A stretch of 64,000 nucleotides of DNA, from assembly GCF_025770735.1 (NCBI RefSeq), contig NZ_JAODPB010000003.1, positions 248,001 to 312,000 of the forward strand, in the 5' to 3' direction. Both the position numbers and the translations under genes were made by a program. Positions 38,962 to 48,513 of the stretch are shown here, in pieces. Within the stretch, counting starts at the first letter, position 1. Each line of letters opens with the position of its first letter. The notes beneath the pieces are model-generated. The model had not been told where the DNA came from. It did no database searches and saw only the letters and a program-made list of their open reading frames with translations. This stretch comes from Shouchella tritolerans (GTDB lineage: Bacteria > Bacillota > Bacilli > Bacillales > Bacillaceae_D).

Positions 38962-39576
38962 ATGGGCGATATTTGGAACGAAATATGGAGGTCTCTGCTT
39001 TTAATTGTTATCGGTATGCTGCTGCTTAAGATTTCTGGTAGAAAATCAATTTCACAAATGACCATCCCCACGACAATTATAATGATTTCAATTGGTACTG
39101 TGATTGTCCAACCGATTGCAAATAAACATATTGTACTGACGATAACGGCAGCGGTCGTGTTTATACTCGTGTTGCTAGTTGTTGAGTTCATGCAACTGAA
39201 ATGGAATGCATTTGAAATGGTAATGAAAGGCCCGGCTATTGTCGTTATCCGTGACGGCCAACTGCATATACAAAATTTGAAAAAGCTTAGAATGACAGTG
39301 GATACTTTAGAAATGCAACTAAGGCAACAAGGAATTGCGAACATCGGTGATGTAAAAACGGCAACAATTGAGTCTAACGGAGGGCTTGGCTATGAACTGT
39401 TTGATTGGGCAAAACCAATTACTCATGCCCAAATGGAAACTTTGCTAGCCAATTATTTAGGCCGGTCTCCGATAACGAAAGAAATAAAAGCAGGAAAAGA
39501 AAATAGTGGAAAACCTAGTTTATTTGAGGAAGTTAAAACCGGTCATCATGGTACGGATAATAAGCATCTAGAGTGA
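38962..39576 (+). CDS. DUF421 (YetF/YdfS-type) membrane protein
   Basis: A 204-residue protein. The N-terminal part has three hydrophobic helices (to about residue 78) including GMLLLKISGRKSISQMT. The C-terminal soluble domain starts KGPAIVVIRDGQL and continues LEMQLRQQGIANIGDVKTATIE, the standard DUF421 plan in sporulating Bacillus. The function of the family is not clear; some members affect spore germination. The C-terminus has a polar tail. The ribosome site is AAAGGGG. It is monocistronic by appearance. Confidence 0.85.
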   Translation: MGDIWNEIWRSLLLIVIGMLLLKISGRKSISQMTIPTTIIMISIGTVIVQPIANKHIVLTITAAVVFILVLLVVEFMQLKWNAFEMVMKGPAIVVIRDGQLHIQNLKKLRMTVDTLEMQLRQQGIANIGDVKTATIESNGGLGYELFDWAKPITHAQMETLLANYLGRSPITKEIKAGKENSGKPSLFEEVKTGHHGTDNKHLE

Positions 39577-39749
39577 TCTATCTAAGCAACTGGACTGACT
39601 AAGCGCGTATCGGTTTCAAAAATCAGTATAATAGGCGGGCATAAATGGTATGTGGGAATTATTGTAAGAAAGAGAAGACGTCATGCCATGTTAAAATAAC
39701 AGGAAGAGGTAAACTGATTTATAAGGTTTAGGCTAAAAACAGCAATGGA

Positions 39750-39763
39750 TGACAGCGCTTACT
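39750..39763 (+). promoter_or_regulatory. cre-like site before the PRD regulator
   Basis: TGACAGCGCTTACT deviates from the cre consensus at one to two positions. It lies in the 265-base gap before the PTS regulator gene. A TTCCTAA/TTAGGAA hairpin follows at 39764-39781. No other signal in 39577-39841 is convincing. Confidence 0.35.
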
Positions 39764-39841
39764 TCCTAACCATTTAGGAAATAGGATAGCCTAGCAGGAA
39801 AAGGCGAGCCCATCTATAGTGAGAATTAGGAGGTGGTCGCA

Positions 39842-41668
39842 TTGAAGAAACGGCATGCCAGACTGCTTCAATTATTAAAAGAAAAGGAGGGGCGATTTTT
39901 GTCAGGCCGGGAGCTAGGCGAACAGCTAGGCGTGAGCGACCGGACGATTCGCAATGACATTCGCATTTTGAATGAGGACTATTTAATCAATGCAGAAATT
40001 GTTTCCAACAACCGCCTTGGGTATAAATTGAGAGGGACATTAACGCAGTTTAACGAGCGCCCTCATTTAGATTTAGATTACCACAAACGGGCTTTTCAGC
40101 TTGTCAAAGAATTGCTTGATGCAAATGGATGGATGAGCTATGACAAGTTTGCGGAAACCCATTTTGTCTCCCCGCAAACGATCCATAGTGATGTGATGCG
40201 GATGTCGGAATGGCTGAAGCAGTATGACCGAAAAGCCATGTTTGAAACAAAGCCTTTTTGTGGAATTCGCTTGCTTGGGAATGAGCAAGATAAACGGATG
40301 TTGTTGACAAGTTTGTTCAACAATGAATTTGCTGCAAAGCAAGAAGCGATTTCACAAATGACAACGGCCTTTTCAGGATGGCATACTCCGCAAAGCATTG
40401 CCGATATAGGCAAAAAGCTAAGCGATGTTTTAGATGCAAATAGCATCTATGTGTCGGCCAGTGTCTGGGCAAAGTTATTGGCTGTAGTGCTTGTCGCTGT
40501 CCATCGCGCAAAAACGCATGAATTAAGCACAAACAATAGCGCGCAAGCAGGAGCAAACTGGAAACTGGCTGAACAAATAGCGAATGCGATTGGTTGGCCA
40601 TGTTGCCCCGATGGGGAACTTGCTTATCTTGCTTCTAATTGCATCGCCTTCAAGTTGCTTCCGATCCAAAAAAACGGCAACACAGCCGCTTCTGAACGGC
40701 TACAGGCGGCCTGCTTAGCAGGGTTGTCGTTACTCGAGAAGCAGTACGGCGTCGATTTAATAGGCGACCAAAAGCTGCTAAGGCATTTAACGTTGCATTT
40801 GCAAAATATGTTGTCCGTATTACAAGACCAATATGAAATCGAAGCTCCATCGTTATCGATGATTAAAGCCCAATACATTCAAGCGTTTCAAATGGCGGTT
40901 GTCTTTGCTGAAGAATTAGGAGAAAAGTTGTCTATTTCCGTTCCTGAAGCAGAAGTAAGCTACTTAGCCCTTCATTTGCAAGCGGCAATTGACCGAATGG
41001 AACGAAAGCCAATTCGCATTCCCTTAATCAGTACAAAAAGCTTGGCTGTGACAACGTTAATGAAACAAAAAGTTGAACAAGCATATCCGCAAGTGTCCAT
41101 TCAGGAAATCTATATTCCTTATGCTCCTTCAGCGGTACCCCGCGATGCTGCGTTTGTACTAACGACGTCCAAGGAGCTCAAGACGCAGCACAAGACATTG
41201 TATATCGAAGGCGATTTCATCACAAAAGAAGACATTGCCCGTATTAAAGAATGCTTAACTTATGGGATTTTGCAGGCCCGTGTTACAGAAGATTGCTTTT
41301 TCCGTTTAAATGGGCAGACAAAAGAAGAAGTGTTGCGCTTGCTTGTGAAAAAGGCAGGAGCCGAAGTGTACTTGCCATCGATTGAATCGAGGGAGCAATT
41401 GTCTGCCACAGACATTGGCAACCGCATGGCTGTGCCCCATCCACTTATTTCAATCGATGCCCCGGAAACAAAAATTTTTGTCGGCATGAACAGCCGTGCC
41501 GTCCAATGGGGAGAGCGGACAGTCCAAATGGTGTTCTTGCTGTTGGTGAGTGAACGGGACACCGTGTTGTACGAATCAATCTTTCGCGAAATTTATCAAC
41601 TTAGTAAAACGGCACGTCTTCAAGACATGAAGTCGTACCAAGGATTTCGGAATAGTTTGTCATTATAA
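39842..41668 (+). CDS. PRD-containing PTS-controlled transcriptional activator (MtlR/LicR type)
   Basis: A 608-residue regulator. Two N-terminal helix-turn-helix segments are visible, with LSGRELGEQLGVSDRTIRND near residues 20-39 and another near residue 95. PTS regulation domains follow. A stretch with LMKQKVEQAYPQVSIQE resembles a IIB-like domain without its Cys. A C-terminal fructose/mannitol-type IIA domain has the phosphorylatable His in RMAVPHPLIS. Such proteins are switched by HPr- and EII-dependent phosphorylation and activate the adjoining PTS operon. The TTG at 39842 is 8 bases after AGGAGG; a GTG at 39833 overlaps that site. Confidence 0.87.
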   Translation: MKKRHARLLQLLKEKEGRFLSGRELGEQLGVSDRTIRNDIRILNEDYLINAEIVSNNRLGYKLRGTLTQFNERPHLDLDYHKRAFQLVKELLDANGWMSYDKFAETHFVSPQTIHSDVMRMSEWLKQYDRKAMFETKPFCGIRLLGNEQDKRMLLTSLFNNEFAAKQEAISQMTTAFSGWHTPQSIADIGKKLSDVLDANSIYVSASVWAKLLAVVLVAVHRAKTHELSTNNSAQAGANWKLAEQIANAIGWPCCPDGELAYLASNCIAFKLLPIQKNGNTAASERLQAACLAGLSLLEKQYGVDLIGDQKLLRHLTLHLQNMLSVLQDQYEIEAPSLSMIKAQYIQAFQMAVVFAEELGEKLSISVPEAEVSYLALHLQAAIDRMERKPIRIPLISTKSLAVTTLMKQKVEQAYPQVSIQEIYIPYAPSAVPRDAAFVLTTSKELKTQHKTLYIEGDFITKEDIARIKECLTYGILQARVTEDCFFRLNGQTKEEVLRLLVKKAGAEVYLPSIESREQLSATDIGNRMAVPHPLISIDAPETKIFVGMNSRAVQWGERTVQMVFLLLVSERDTVLYESIFREIYQLSKTARLQDMKSYQGFRNSLSL

Positions 41669-41689
41669 CCTTAACTTGGAGGAAACTAT

Positions 41690-42565
41690 ATGCTTATCAC
41701 GATGAAAGAATTGCTTAAAGTCGCATATGAACAAAAATTTGCAGTTGGCTCCTACAATGTTTCTAATAGCGAATTGCTATCCGCCATTATTGAGACGGCA
41801 GAGGAAGAAAAATCGCCAGCAATCTTACAAATCCATCCTAATGAGTTGGCGCTTATAGGCAATGAGTTTATCGCTTACGCCAGAGAAGCAGCACACCGTG
41901 CCCGCGTGCCAATTGTGATCCACCTCGACCATGGGGCGACATTGGCTGATATTGCCCAGGCGATCCAAAATGGCTATACATCGGTGATGATGGATGCATC
42001 CCATTTGCCGTTTGAAGAAAATATTGCCTTGACGAAACAAGCGGTTGAAATAGCCCACTCAGTCGGTGTTTCCGTAGAAGCCGAGCTAGGAACAATCGGC
42101 AACAATGACGGCAGCTCTGAAGGAGGCGCAGACCAAATTCTTTACACTGAACCAGATGAAGCACGGGAATTTGTTGAACGTACAGGCTGCGACACACTTG
42201 CCGTCGCGATTGGCACATCTCATGGATTCTATCCAAAGCATATGAAGCCAAAAATCCAACTGGACCGGCTGGAGAAAATCAATGAGTCAGTAGGCATCCC
42301 ATTAGTCCTCCATGGCGGCTCGGATAATCCAGATGAGGACATCCGCCAATCGACACAATTAGGGGTAGCAAAAATCAACCTCTCTAGCGATATGAAACGC
42401 GCCTTTTTCAACCAGTTGCGCCAAACGCTCCAAGAGAAACCACACGATTTTGAACCGGACGTGTTAATGCCTGAAGCCCGAGAAGCGGCGAAAGCAGTGT
42501 TGCGCAAAAAAATGGCGCTTTTCGGTTCAACAGGCAAAGCACCGTTGTACAAGCTCAGTGAGTGA
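41690..42565 (+). CDS. Class II ketose-bisphosphate aldolase
   Basis: A 291-residue zinc aldolase of the fructose/tagatose-bisphosphate group. Motifs: HLDHGATLADI (zinc His), VEAELGTIGNNDGSSEGG and VLHGGSDNPDEDI. It starts with the family-typical LITMKELLKVAYEQKFAVGSYN. In this operon it would split the ketose bisphosphate derived from a PTS-imported sugar into two trioses. It differs clearly from the iolJ product at 20683. Sugar specificity (fructose, tagatose or another) cannot be read off. Confidence 0.88.
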   Translation: MLITMKELLKVAYEQKFAVGSYNVSNSELLSAIIETAEEEKSPAILQIHPNELALIGNEFIAYAREAAHRARVPIVIHLDHGATLADIAQAIQNGYTSVMMDASHLPFEENIALTKQAVEIAHSVGVSVEAELGTIGNNDGSSEGGADQILYTEPDEAREFVERTGCDTLAVAIGTSHGFYPKHMKPKIQLDRLEKINESVGIPLVLHGGSDNPDEDIRQSTQLGVAKINLSSDMKRAFFNQLRQTLQEKPHDFEPDVLMPEAREAAKAVLRKKMALFGSTGKAPLYKLSE

Positions 42566-42581
42566 AAGGGGAAACAGGCCA

Positions 42582-43046
42582 ATGAAGCTAGCGGAGTTAT
42601 TGCATAAAGACGTGATCAAGCTTGATTTAAGCGCGACCTCGAAAGAAGACGCGATTAAAGAATTAATCGAATTGCTTGATGAGAATGGGGCAATCGAATC
42701 AAAAGAAGGCTTTGAAAAAGATGTATATGAACGGGAAGCTCAAGGCATGACGGGGATTGGCGGCGGGGTCGCCATTCCCCATGGCAAGTCGGATGCTGTT
42801 CGCCACACAGCGATTGCCATCGGCCGGACGAAACAGCCAATTGGTTGGGAAACGTTAGACGGAAAACCGGTTCAGGCGATTATCTTGTTTGCGGTGCGCA
42901 AAGAAGATGAGGGCAATCTTCATTTAAAGCTTCTGGCCAAAGTAGCTGGTGCGCTTGCCCGTGATGAAGTGTGCGCAGCATTGCTTGAATCGAACTCAAA
43001 AGACGACATTATACAGGCATTTGATGAACAGGAGGGAGAATCATGA
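42582..43046 (+). CDS. PTS fructose-family IIA component
   Basis: A 154-residue IIA domain that carries phosphate from HPr to IIB. The active His is in GGGVAIPHGKSDAV near residue 66. The frame opens earlier, but the ATG at 42582 has AAAGGGG upstream. It overlaps the IIB gene by 4 bases. Confidence 0.9.
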   Translation: MKLAELLHKDVIKLDLSATSKEDAIKELIELLDENGAIESKEGFEKDVYEREAQGMTGIGGGVAIPHGKSDAVRHTAIAIGRTKQPIGWETLDGKPVQAIILFAVRKEDEGNLHLKLLAKVAGALARDEVCAALLESNSKDDIIQAFDEQEGES

Positions 43047-43360
43047 AAATTGTTGGTGTTGCGGCTTGTACGGCAGGGATTGCCCATACATTTTTAGCGA
43101 AAGAAAAGCTTGTAAAAGCGGCACAAGAAGCAGGGCACGAAGTAAAGATTGAAACACAAGGGACGATCGGCACGGAAGATGAGTTGACAGCAAACGAGAT
43201 CAAGGAAGCGGACGTCGTCATCATTGCAGCAGACATTAGCATATCGGGGCGCGATCGTTTCAAAGAGAAAAAAGTCATCCGCATCCCGACGCATATTGCC
43301 ATCAAATCGCCAAAGCAGCTCATCAAGAAAATTGAAGCTGAATTGAACGCAAACGTGTAA
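43043..43360 (+). CDS. PTS fructose-family IIB component
   Basis: A 105-residue IIB domain. The phosphorylated Cys is in VAACTAGIAHTFLA (Cys10), the fructose-type signature. It passes phosphate to the sugar in IIC and is a stand-alone protein, not fused as in FruA. Overlaps the IIA gene (ATGA). Confidence 0.92.
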   Translation: MKIVGVAACTAGIAHTFLAKEKLVKAAQEAGHEVKIETQGTIGTEDELTANEIKEADVVIIAADISISGRDRFKEKKVIRIPTHIAIKSPKQLIKKIEAELNANV

Positions 43361-43374
43361 AGGGGAGAAGCAGC

Positions 43375-44460
43375 ATGAAATCAATCGGCTTGACGATTAA
43401 AAAACATCTGTTGACTGGTATTTCCTATATGATCCCACTGATTGTTGCGGCCGGCTTGTGCATTGCTTTAGGGCAAATCTTCGGAGGAGCTGATGTCGCC
43501 AACCATGAAGGAACGATCCCCTTTTACTTGAACCAAATTGGCGGTTGGGGCATGACGCTCGTCGTTCCCCTTTTTACAGCAGCGATTGCAATGTCGATTG
43601 CGGACCGTCCGGCTTTCGCCCCTGGCCTCGTTATTGGCTTTATTGCTAATGAAATTCAGGCTGGTTTTATCGGCGGCATACTCGGCGGCTTTTTAGTAGG
43701 CTATGTCGTTTTGGCGATCAAAAAGTATGTGAAAGTGCCAAAGAGCATGATTGGTCTTATGCCTGTCATGATTATTCCTCTACTTGCAACCGCTTTCTCT
43801 GGGCTGCTTATGTTGACAATCATTGGCCAGCCCATTGCCAGCATGCAAAACTCCCTGCTAGGGCTGTTGCAATCGATGGAAGGTGGTTCGCGCTTCTTTA
43901 TGGGGACGATCCTCGGCGCAATGTCCAGTTTTGACTTTGGCGGCCCTGTCAACAAAACGGCCTCGTTATTTGCCGATGGGCTGCTTGTAGAAGGCATTTA
44001 TGAACCAGAAGCAGTAAAATTCATTGGCTCCATGGTGCCTGTCTTCGGTATTGCTCTATCTTTCCTATTTACAAGATACAAATATACAAAAGCAGAAAAA
44101 GAAACATTAAAAGCAGCCGTGCCAATGGGCATTTGCATGATCACAGAAGGGGTTATCCCGATTGCTGCGCGGGACTTGATTCGAGTTGTTGCTTCGTGCT
44201 CATTTGGCTCAGCGGTTGCAGGCGGGCTTTCGATGGTATGGGGAGTAGGAAGCACTGTCCCACATGGCGGTTTGTTTGTTGTACCGCTGATGATTGAACC
44301 TTGGTACTTTGTGTTGGCGCTTGCGATCGGCAGCCTCATTACCGGCACGTTGTTATCATTGTGGAAACCGGCAGTCAAACAAGAGGAAGAGGCAATGGAA
44401 CAAGAACCTGAAGAGGAGGAAGTCGACCTTGACGACTTCAGCTTGACGAAGGGGTTGTAA
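43375..44460 (+). CDS. PTS fructose-family IIC permease
   Basis: A 361-residue membrane protein with 9-10 hydrophobic segments. It has the family marks LTGISYMIPLIVAAGL near residue 13 and a late GICMITEGVIPIAARD, where Glu is part of the substrate site. The C-terminus is a long acidic tail (EEEAMEQEPEEEEVDLDD). It imports and phosphorylates a hexose or ketose with the IIA and IIB proteins encoded just upstream. Confidence 0.92.
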   Translation: MKSIGLTIKKHLLTGISYMIPLIVAAGLCIALGQIFGGADVANHEGTIPFYLNQIGGWGMTLVVPLFTAAIAMSIADRPAFAPGLVIGFIANEIQAGFIGGILGGFLVGYVVLAIKKYVKVPKSMIGLMPVMIIPLLATAFSGLLMLTIIGQPIASMQNSLLGLLQSMEGGSRFFMGTILGAMSSFDFGGPVNKTASLFADGLLVEGIYEPEAVKFIGSMVPVFGIALSFLFTRYKYTKAEKETLKAAVPMGICMITEGVIPIAARDLIRVVASCSFGSAVAGGLSMVWGVGSTVPHGGLFVVPLMIEPWYFVLALAIGSLITGTLLSLWKPAVKQEEEAMEQEPEEEEVDLDDFSLTKGL

Positions 44461-44463
44461 GTA

Positions 44464-44982
44464 GTGAATATGGAAACAGCTAAGCAAAAAACACGAGAAG
44501 CTCTTGAAGAGCAAGGGTTTCTCTTAACGGACCAAGAAGCAGACAATATCGAAATTGCCGACTTTGGGCTAGGCCGCCTTGAGCGAAGTGGTTTGCAGCT
44601 GTTCACTTATGTAAACAGCCGCCGCTACTGCGCCAAAGAATTGGTGTTGTTCCCGAACCAAACATGCCCAGAACATAAACACCCACCGCAACGAGATGGC
44701 ACGCCTGGAAAAGAAGAAACGTTTCGTTGCCGTTTTGGCCGCGTCCATCTATTTGTTGAAGGGGAGGCAACAAACGATCCAAGTGGCCATCCGCCAGCTG
44801 AAGATGCTGCTTATTACACGGCCGCTAACGAAATTGTGCTCCTGCCAGGGGAACAATACACGATTCCGCCTAACACCCGTCACTGGTTTCAAGCGGGGCC
44901 CCAAGGTGCGATAATTAGCGAGTTTTCTTCCCACAGCGATGATGGAAGCGATGTTTTCACCGATCCACGCATTACTCGGTAA
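44464..44982 (+). CDS. D-lyxose/D-mannose isomerase-like cupin (YdaE type)
   Basis: A 172-residue cupin of the D-lyxose ketol-isomerase group. Manganese ligands are suggested by CPEHKHPPQRDGTPGKEETF (His, His, Glu), with a later His in IPPNTRHWFQAG. These enzymes interconvert D-lyxose/D-xylulose and D-mannose/D-fructose. It lies 3 bases after the IIC gene, so a sugar isomerisation step is part of this PTS pathway. The GTG at 44464 or the ATG at 44470 may be the start; AAGGGG is 10 bases before the GTG. Confidence 0.8.
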   Translation: MNMETAKQKTREALEEQGFLLTDQEADNIEIADFGLGRLERSGLQLFTYVNSRRYCAKELVLFPNQTCPEHKHPPQRDGTPGKEETFRCRFGRVHLFVEGEATNDPSGHPPAEDAAYYTAANEIVLLPGEQYTIPPNTRHWFQAGPQGAIISEFSSHSDDGSDVFTDPRITR

Positions 44983-45024
44983 ACCGAACAACCAATAGCT
45001 CTAAGTTGCTGTATAGAAGCACAC

Positions 45025-45065
45025 ATCCCCTTTAAGCAGCGTTTATACTGCCTGAAGGGGATTTT
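45025..45065 (+). terminator. Terminator of the PTS operon
   Basis: ATCCCCTT and AAGGGGAT with inner GCAG/CTGC pairing, followed by TTTT. It closes the regulator-aldolase-PTS-isomerase operon. Nothing recognisable lies in 45066-45230. Confidence 0.7.
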
Positions 45066-45235
45066 AAGGTAGGCTGTGGCTGGTGAAAGTAAAATCCGCA
45101 GCAACCCCCATGGTAGATAGTGGCAAGAAGGCGCAGTCTTTGAAAAGGAAAAAAGGTGGTGGGGAAATATTGAATTATTTTCAACTTTCTTCATGTACCT
45201 TTTTCTTACTAGTAGAATAGGAAAGGGATTTCTCC

Positions 45236-45459
45236 ATGTATAGACTTTTGGCAAGGTCTATACTTGCAGTTGTTTTAGTTGGCTGCGCCGAGGCACGCCT
45301 CAGCTGCTACGGGAAACGATACTGAACCCACATGTCATTCACCTTGATCCTAAAGATATTCCTGATACAAATGGATTGGAGTATTTTGAGGCCGAACCCC
45401 ATCCATCTTATATTGACCCTGATACAGGGCATACGGTCCATTTAGAAAGCGATAAGTGA
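45236..45459 (+). pseudogene. Frameshifted small lipoprotein gene
   Basis: AAAGGGA precedes an ATG at 45236 and a 29-residue frame with a lipoprotein-like start, MYRLLARSILAVVLVGC, ending at TGA 45323. Near 45290 another frame takes over (TPQLLRETILNPHVIHLDP...) and runs to TGA at 45457, about 55 residues rich in His, Asp and Pro. A single missing base near 45285-45295 would join them into one lipoprotein of about 73 residues. Family not recognised. Confidence 0.45.
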
Positions 45460-45485
45460 AAACTTCTGTTTTTAATTCCCCCCGA

Positions 45486-46880
45486 CTAAAACCCCCACGC
45501 ATTCAACACTGTCATGATCGCTTCTTCCAATTCGTCTTCAGGAATACTTCCAAAGCCGATTACAATTTGAGGCGGGTGGATTGCAGGTTCAAGGGAGTAA
45601 GCAGATAATGGATACACTTTTGCCTTGGCGGTTAATGCTTTCTCAACCAGTGTCTGTTCATCCATTCCATTTTTTACGACGAGCACGATATGGAGACCGG
45701 AACGTTCACCGATTATCGATAGCTTGTCTTCATATCGTTTCAACAAGCTCAGAACTTTTTCTAACTTGCGGCGGTAAATTTTCCGCATCCGGTTTAAGTG
45801 TTTTTCAAAGTCCCCTTGTTTCATAAATGCCGTCAGTACTTGCTGGTCAATGCGCGACACCGTTGAGTGGTAGTAAGAAAACTTGTTTTTATATAAGTGA
45901 GCAAGTGGTGCCGGCAATACCATATAACTGATGCGGACAGACGGAATCAATGATTTCGAAAAGGCGCCTAAATAAATGACTTTGTTATGGACGTCCATGC
46001 TTTGCAAAGATGGAATAGTTTTTCCTGTATAGCGGAATTCACTATCGTAATCGTCTTCAATAATATAGCGGTTTTCGTGTGCTTCTGCCCAATGAAGCAA
46101 TTGCTTGCGGCGATTGATCGATAAGACAGAACCGTAAGGAAAGTGGCGCGATGGCGTTGTGTAAACGACATCTACCGGTGTGCGCACGATGCTGTCAACA
46201 TCAATGCCTTCTTCATCTACTTGAAAAGGGACATAATCGTTTGGATAATGGGATAGCAATTTCCGCATTAGTTGGTAGCCTGGGTCTTCAATTCCGTAGA
46301 CTTTATTTGCGCCAAGGAGCAAGAAAAGCTGTTGCAGTAAGGTCTCCACCCCTGCTCCGACTACTACCTGTTCTGGCGTGCAATTGACACCCCGTGAATG
46401 ATGCAAGTAATAGGCGATTTCGCGCCGAAATGATGCCTCGCCTTGATTGTCTCCATTTAGTAATAAGCGGTGATGTTCCTTACACATCGTTTGTTTAAAA
46501 TACTTGCGCCATTGCTCAAATGGAAAACTGGTTGTGTCAATGTGGGTCGGGTGGAAATTGTAGCGAATCGCGTCTTGCTTTGTTTCTAACGCATCTCCAG
46601 GTGCTTTCGGAGCTCGAATATATTCTAAGTCTTCATAGGTTTGTACATAAAATCCCTTTCTTGGAATTACTTCGACATAGCCTTCTGCTACTAACTGCTC
46701 GTAAGCTGCTTCAACCGTGTTTTGGCTTAATTTTAAAGAGTCGGCTAGTTTGCGTTTAGAGGGAAGTTTTGTACCATAGCCAATGCGGCCTTCCGTAATT
46801 TCCGTTTTGATGTGGGCGTACAATTGTTCATATAAGGGCGTTGGCAAATCTCGATTTAATTCGCACCATAGCAATTCCAT
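45486..46880 (-). CDS. pdxR: MocR/GntR-type PLP-binding regulator of vitamin B6 synthesis
   Basis: A 464-residue regulator. The N-terminal GntR winged helix includes PLYEQLYAHIKTEI, KLPSKRKLADSLKLSQNTVE and EGYVEVIPRKGFYV. A long linker leads to a type I aminotransferase-like domain with VVGAGVETLLQQLF, YIIEDDYDSEFRY and the PLP Lys in LGAFSKSLIPSVRISY. It senses pyridoxal phosphate and activates pdxST while repressing itself. PdxR of Bacillus clausii is an experimentally studied member. The frame opens at 46928, but AAGGAG places the start at 46880. Divergent from pdxS. Confidence 0.92.
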   Translation of the reverse strand: MELLWCELNRDLPTPLYEQLYAHIKTEITEGRIGYGTKLPSKRKLADSLKLSQNTVEAAYEQLVAEGYVEVIPRKGFYVQTYEDLEYIRAPKAPGDALETKQDAIRYNFHPTHIDTTSFPFEQWRKYFKQTMCKEHHRLLLNGDNQGEASFRREIAYYLHHSRGVNCTPEQVVVGAGVETLLQQLFLLLGANKVYGIEDPGYQLMRKLLSHYPNDYVPFQVDEEGIDVDSIVRTPVDVVYTTPSRHFPYGSVLSINRRKQLLHWAEAHENRYIIEDDYDSEFRYTGKTIPSLQSMDVHNKVIYLGAFSKSLIPSVRISYMVLPAPLAHLYKNKFSYYHSTVSRIDQQVLTAFMKQGDFEKHLNRMRKIYRRKLEKVLSLLKRYEDKLSIIGERSGLHIVLVVKNGMDEQTLVEKALTAKAKVYPLSAYSLEPAIHPPQIVIGFGSIPEDELEEAIMTVLNAWGF

Positions 46881-46917
46881 GTAGACCGCTCCTTTTTCTG
46901 ACCTCATCACTTTCTTG

Positions 46918-46957
46918 AAAACTGACACTTACAATGTGGTCAGTTGTTTTCTATACT
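46918..46957. promoter_or_regulatory. pdxR-pdxST control region: palindrome and pdxST promoter
   Basis: AAAACTGAC (46918-46926) and GTCAGTT (46939-46945) form an interrupted palindrome, a likely PdxR site. TTACAA (46929-46934) and TATACT (46952-46957) with a 17-base spacer form the pdxST promoter. A further half-site-like AGTCAG follows near 46959-46963. Confidence 0.6.
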
Positions 46958-47001
46958 AGTCAGCAAATCAAAAAAAAGCAAACGATAAAGGAGTGGGCCA
47001 A

Positions 47002-47889
47002 ATGGAAAAAGTAGTAGGAACGGACCGGGTTAAACAAGGAATGGCGCAAATGCAAAAAGGCGGCGTTATTATGGATGTCATTAATGCCGAGCAAGCCAAA
47101 ATCGCTGAAGAAGCTGGTGCTGTAGCGGTCATGGCGTTAGAACGGGTGCCATCTGATATCCGCGCAGCTGGCGGCGTTGCGAGAATGGCAGACCCAACTG
47201 TGACAGAAGAAGTGTTAAACGCTGTCTCGATTCCAGTCATGGCAAAAGCGCGCATTGGCCATATCGTTGAAGCGAAAGTTTTGGAAGCGATGGGTGTCGA
47301 TTATATTGATGAAAGCGAAGTGCTAACACCGGCTGATGAAGTTTATCATTTAAACAAGCGCGATTTTACAGTGCCGTTTGTCTGCGGTGCCCGTGATCTC
47401 GGCGAAGCAGCGCGCCGAATTGGCGAAGGCGCTTCAATGATTCGCACAAAAGGCGAGCCAGGAACGGGCAATATTGTTGAAGCAGTTCGCCATATGCGAA
47501 AAATGCAGGCGCAAATCAAACAAGTAGCTCATATGTCCACAGATGAGTTGATGACTGAAGCCAAGCAGTTAGGCGCCCCTTATGAATTATTGTTGCACAT
47601 TAAGGAAACGGGCCAATTGCCTGTCGTCAATTTTGCCGCAGGGGGCATCGCCACGCCAGCGGATGCTGCTCTGATGATGCATCTAGGCGCTGACGGCGTT
47701 TTTGTCGGATCTGGCATCTTTAAATCAGACAACCCTGAAAAATTTGCTCGGGCAATTGTGGAAGCGACAACCCATTACACAGATTATGAACGGATTGCCG
47801 AGCTTTCGAAAAACCTTGGCTCCGCCATGAAAGGAATTGATGTGGCGACATTGGCGCCGGCAGAGCGGATGCAGGACCGTGGGTGGTAA
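47002..47889 (+). CDS. pdxS: Pyridoxal 5'-phosphate synthase, synthase subunit
   Basis: A 295-residue (beta/alpha)8 enzyme. It makes PLP from ribose 5-phosphate, glyceraldehyde 3-phosphate and ammonia. [20 protein letters not shown], the Lys in [11 protein letters not shown] (imine-forming) and [15 protein letters not shown] are highly conserved in PdxS. The ATG at 47002 follows AAAGGAG; an upstream in-frame GTG adds 3 residues. It is followed by pdxT after 4 bases. Confidence 0.97.
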   Translation: MEKVVGTDRVKQGMAQMQKGGVIMDVINAEQAKIAEEAGAVAVMALERVPSDIRAAGGVARMADPTVTEEVLNAVSIPVMAKARIGHIVEAKVLEAMGVDYIDESEVLTPADEVYHLNKRDFTVPFVCGARDLGEAARRIGEGASMIRTKGEPGTGNIVEAVRHMRKMQAQIKQVAHMSTDELMTEAKQLGAPYELLLHIKETGQLPVVNFAAGGIATPADAALMMHLGADGVFVGSGIFKSDNPEKFARAIVEATTHYTDYERIAELSKNLGSAMKGIDVATLAPAERMQDRGW

Positions 47890-47893
47890 GCCT

Positions 47894-48481
47894 ATGAAAA
47901 TTGGAGTGTTAGCCTTACAAGGCGCGGTTAGTGAACATATCCGTTTATTAACGAACAGCGGCGCAGAAGCAATCGAAATAAAGCGTCCAGATCAGCTAGC
48001 AGAGATAGATGGGCTTATTTTGCCAGGCGGTGAATCGACGACAATGCGTAGGCTGATTGACAAGTATCAACTTTTTAAGTCGTTGCGTGAATTTGGCGAA
48101 TCGGGAAAGCCGATATTAGGCACATGTGCTGGACTGATATTGATGGCAAAGACTCTTTCTGGTGAGCAAGATGGGCACTTAGGTTTCATCGACATGGTTG
48201 TTGAGCGCAATGCGTTTGGGCGGCAACGGGATAGTTTTGAAGCAACGCTTGATGTGAAAGGGATAGCCGAAAAGCTGACTGCTGTTTTCATTCGCGCGCC
48301 GCTTGTTAAAGAAGTCGGACCAGATGTAGACATTTTAAGCGAATACAACGGAGAAATCGTTGCCGTCAAGCAAGGCTCTTTCCTTGCGTGTTCGTTCCAT
48401 CCTGAATTGACGGATGACGCCCGCTTGCATCAAGCATTTATAAAGATGGTAGCAGAGCGCCCTTTGTTGGAAGCTCATTAA
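47894..48481 (+). CDS. pdxT: Pyridoxal 5'-phosphate synthase, glutaminase subunit
   Basis: A 195-residue class I glutaminase that supplies ammonia to Pdx[14 protein letters not shown] at the start, [12 protein letters not shown] (oxyanion), the nucleophile Cys in [10 protein letters not shown] and the C-terminal His-Glu in SFHPELTDD are visible. It ends shortly before a strong terminator. Confidence 0.97.
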   Translation: MKIGVLALQGAVSEHIRLLTNSGAEAIEIKRPDQLAEIDGLILPGGESTTMRRLIDKYQLFKSLREFGESGKPILGTCAGLILMAKTLSGEQDGHLGFIDMVVERNAFGRQRDSFEATLDVKGIAEKLTAVFIRAPLVKEVGPDVDILSEYNGEIVAVKQGSFLACSFHPELTDDARLHQAFIKMVAERPLLEAH

Positions 48482-48513
48482 AGAAGGCAATGGCTTCTGC
48501 GCAAGTTATACAG

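Noticed and set aside
45066-45230. Cobalamin-riboswitch-like text (GGTGAAA ... CCCCC)
   Set aside because: The B12-box and the other conserved blocks are missing and the downstream gene is a broken small lipoprotein, so the resemblance is judged accidental.
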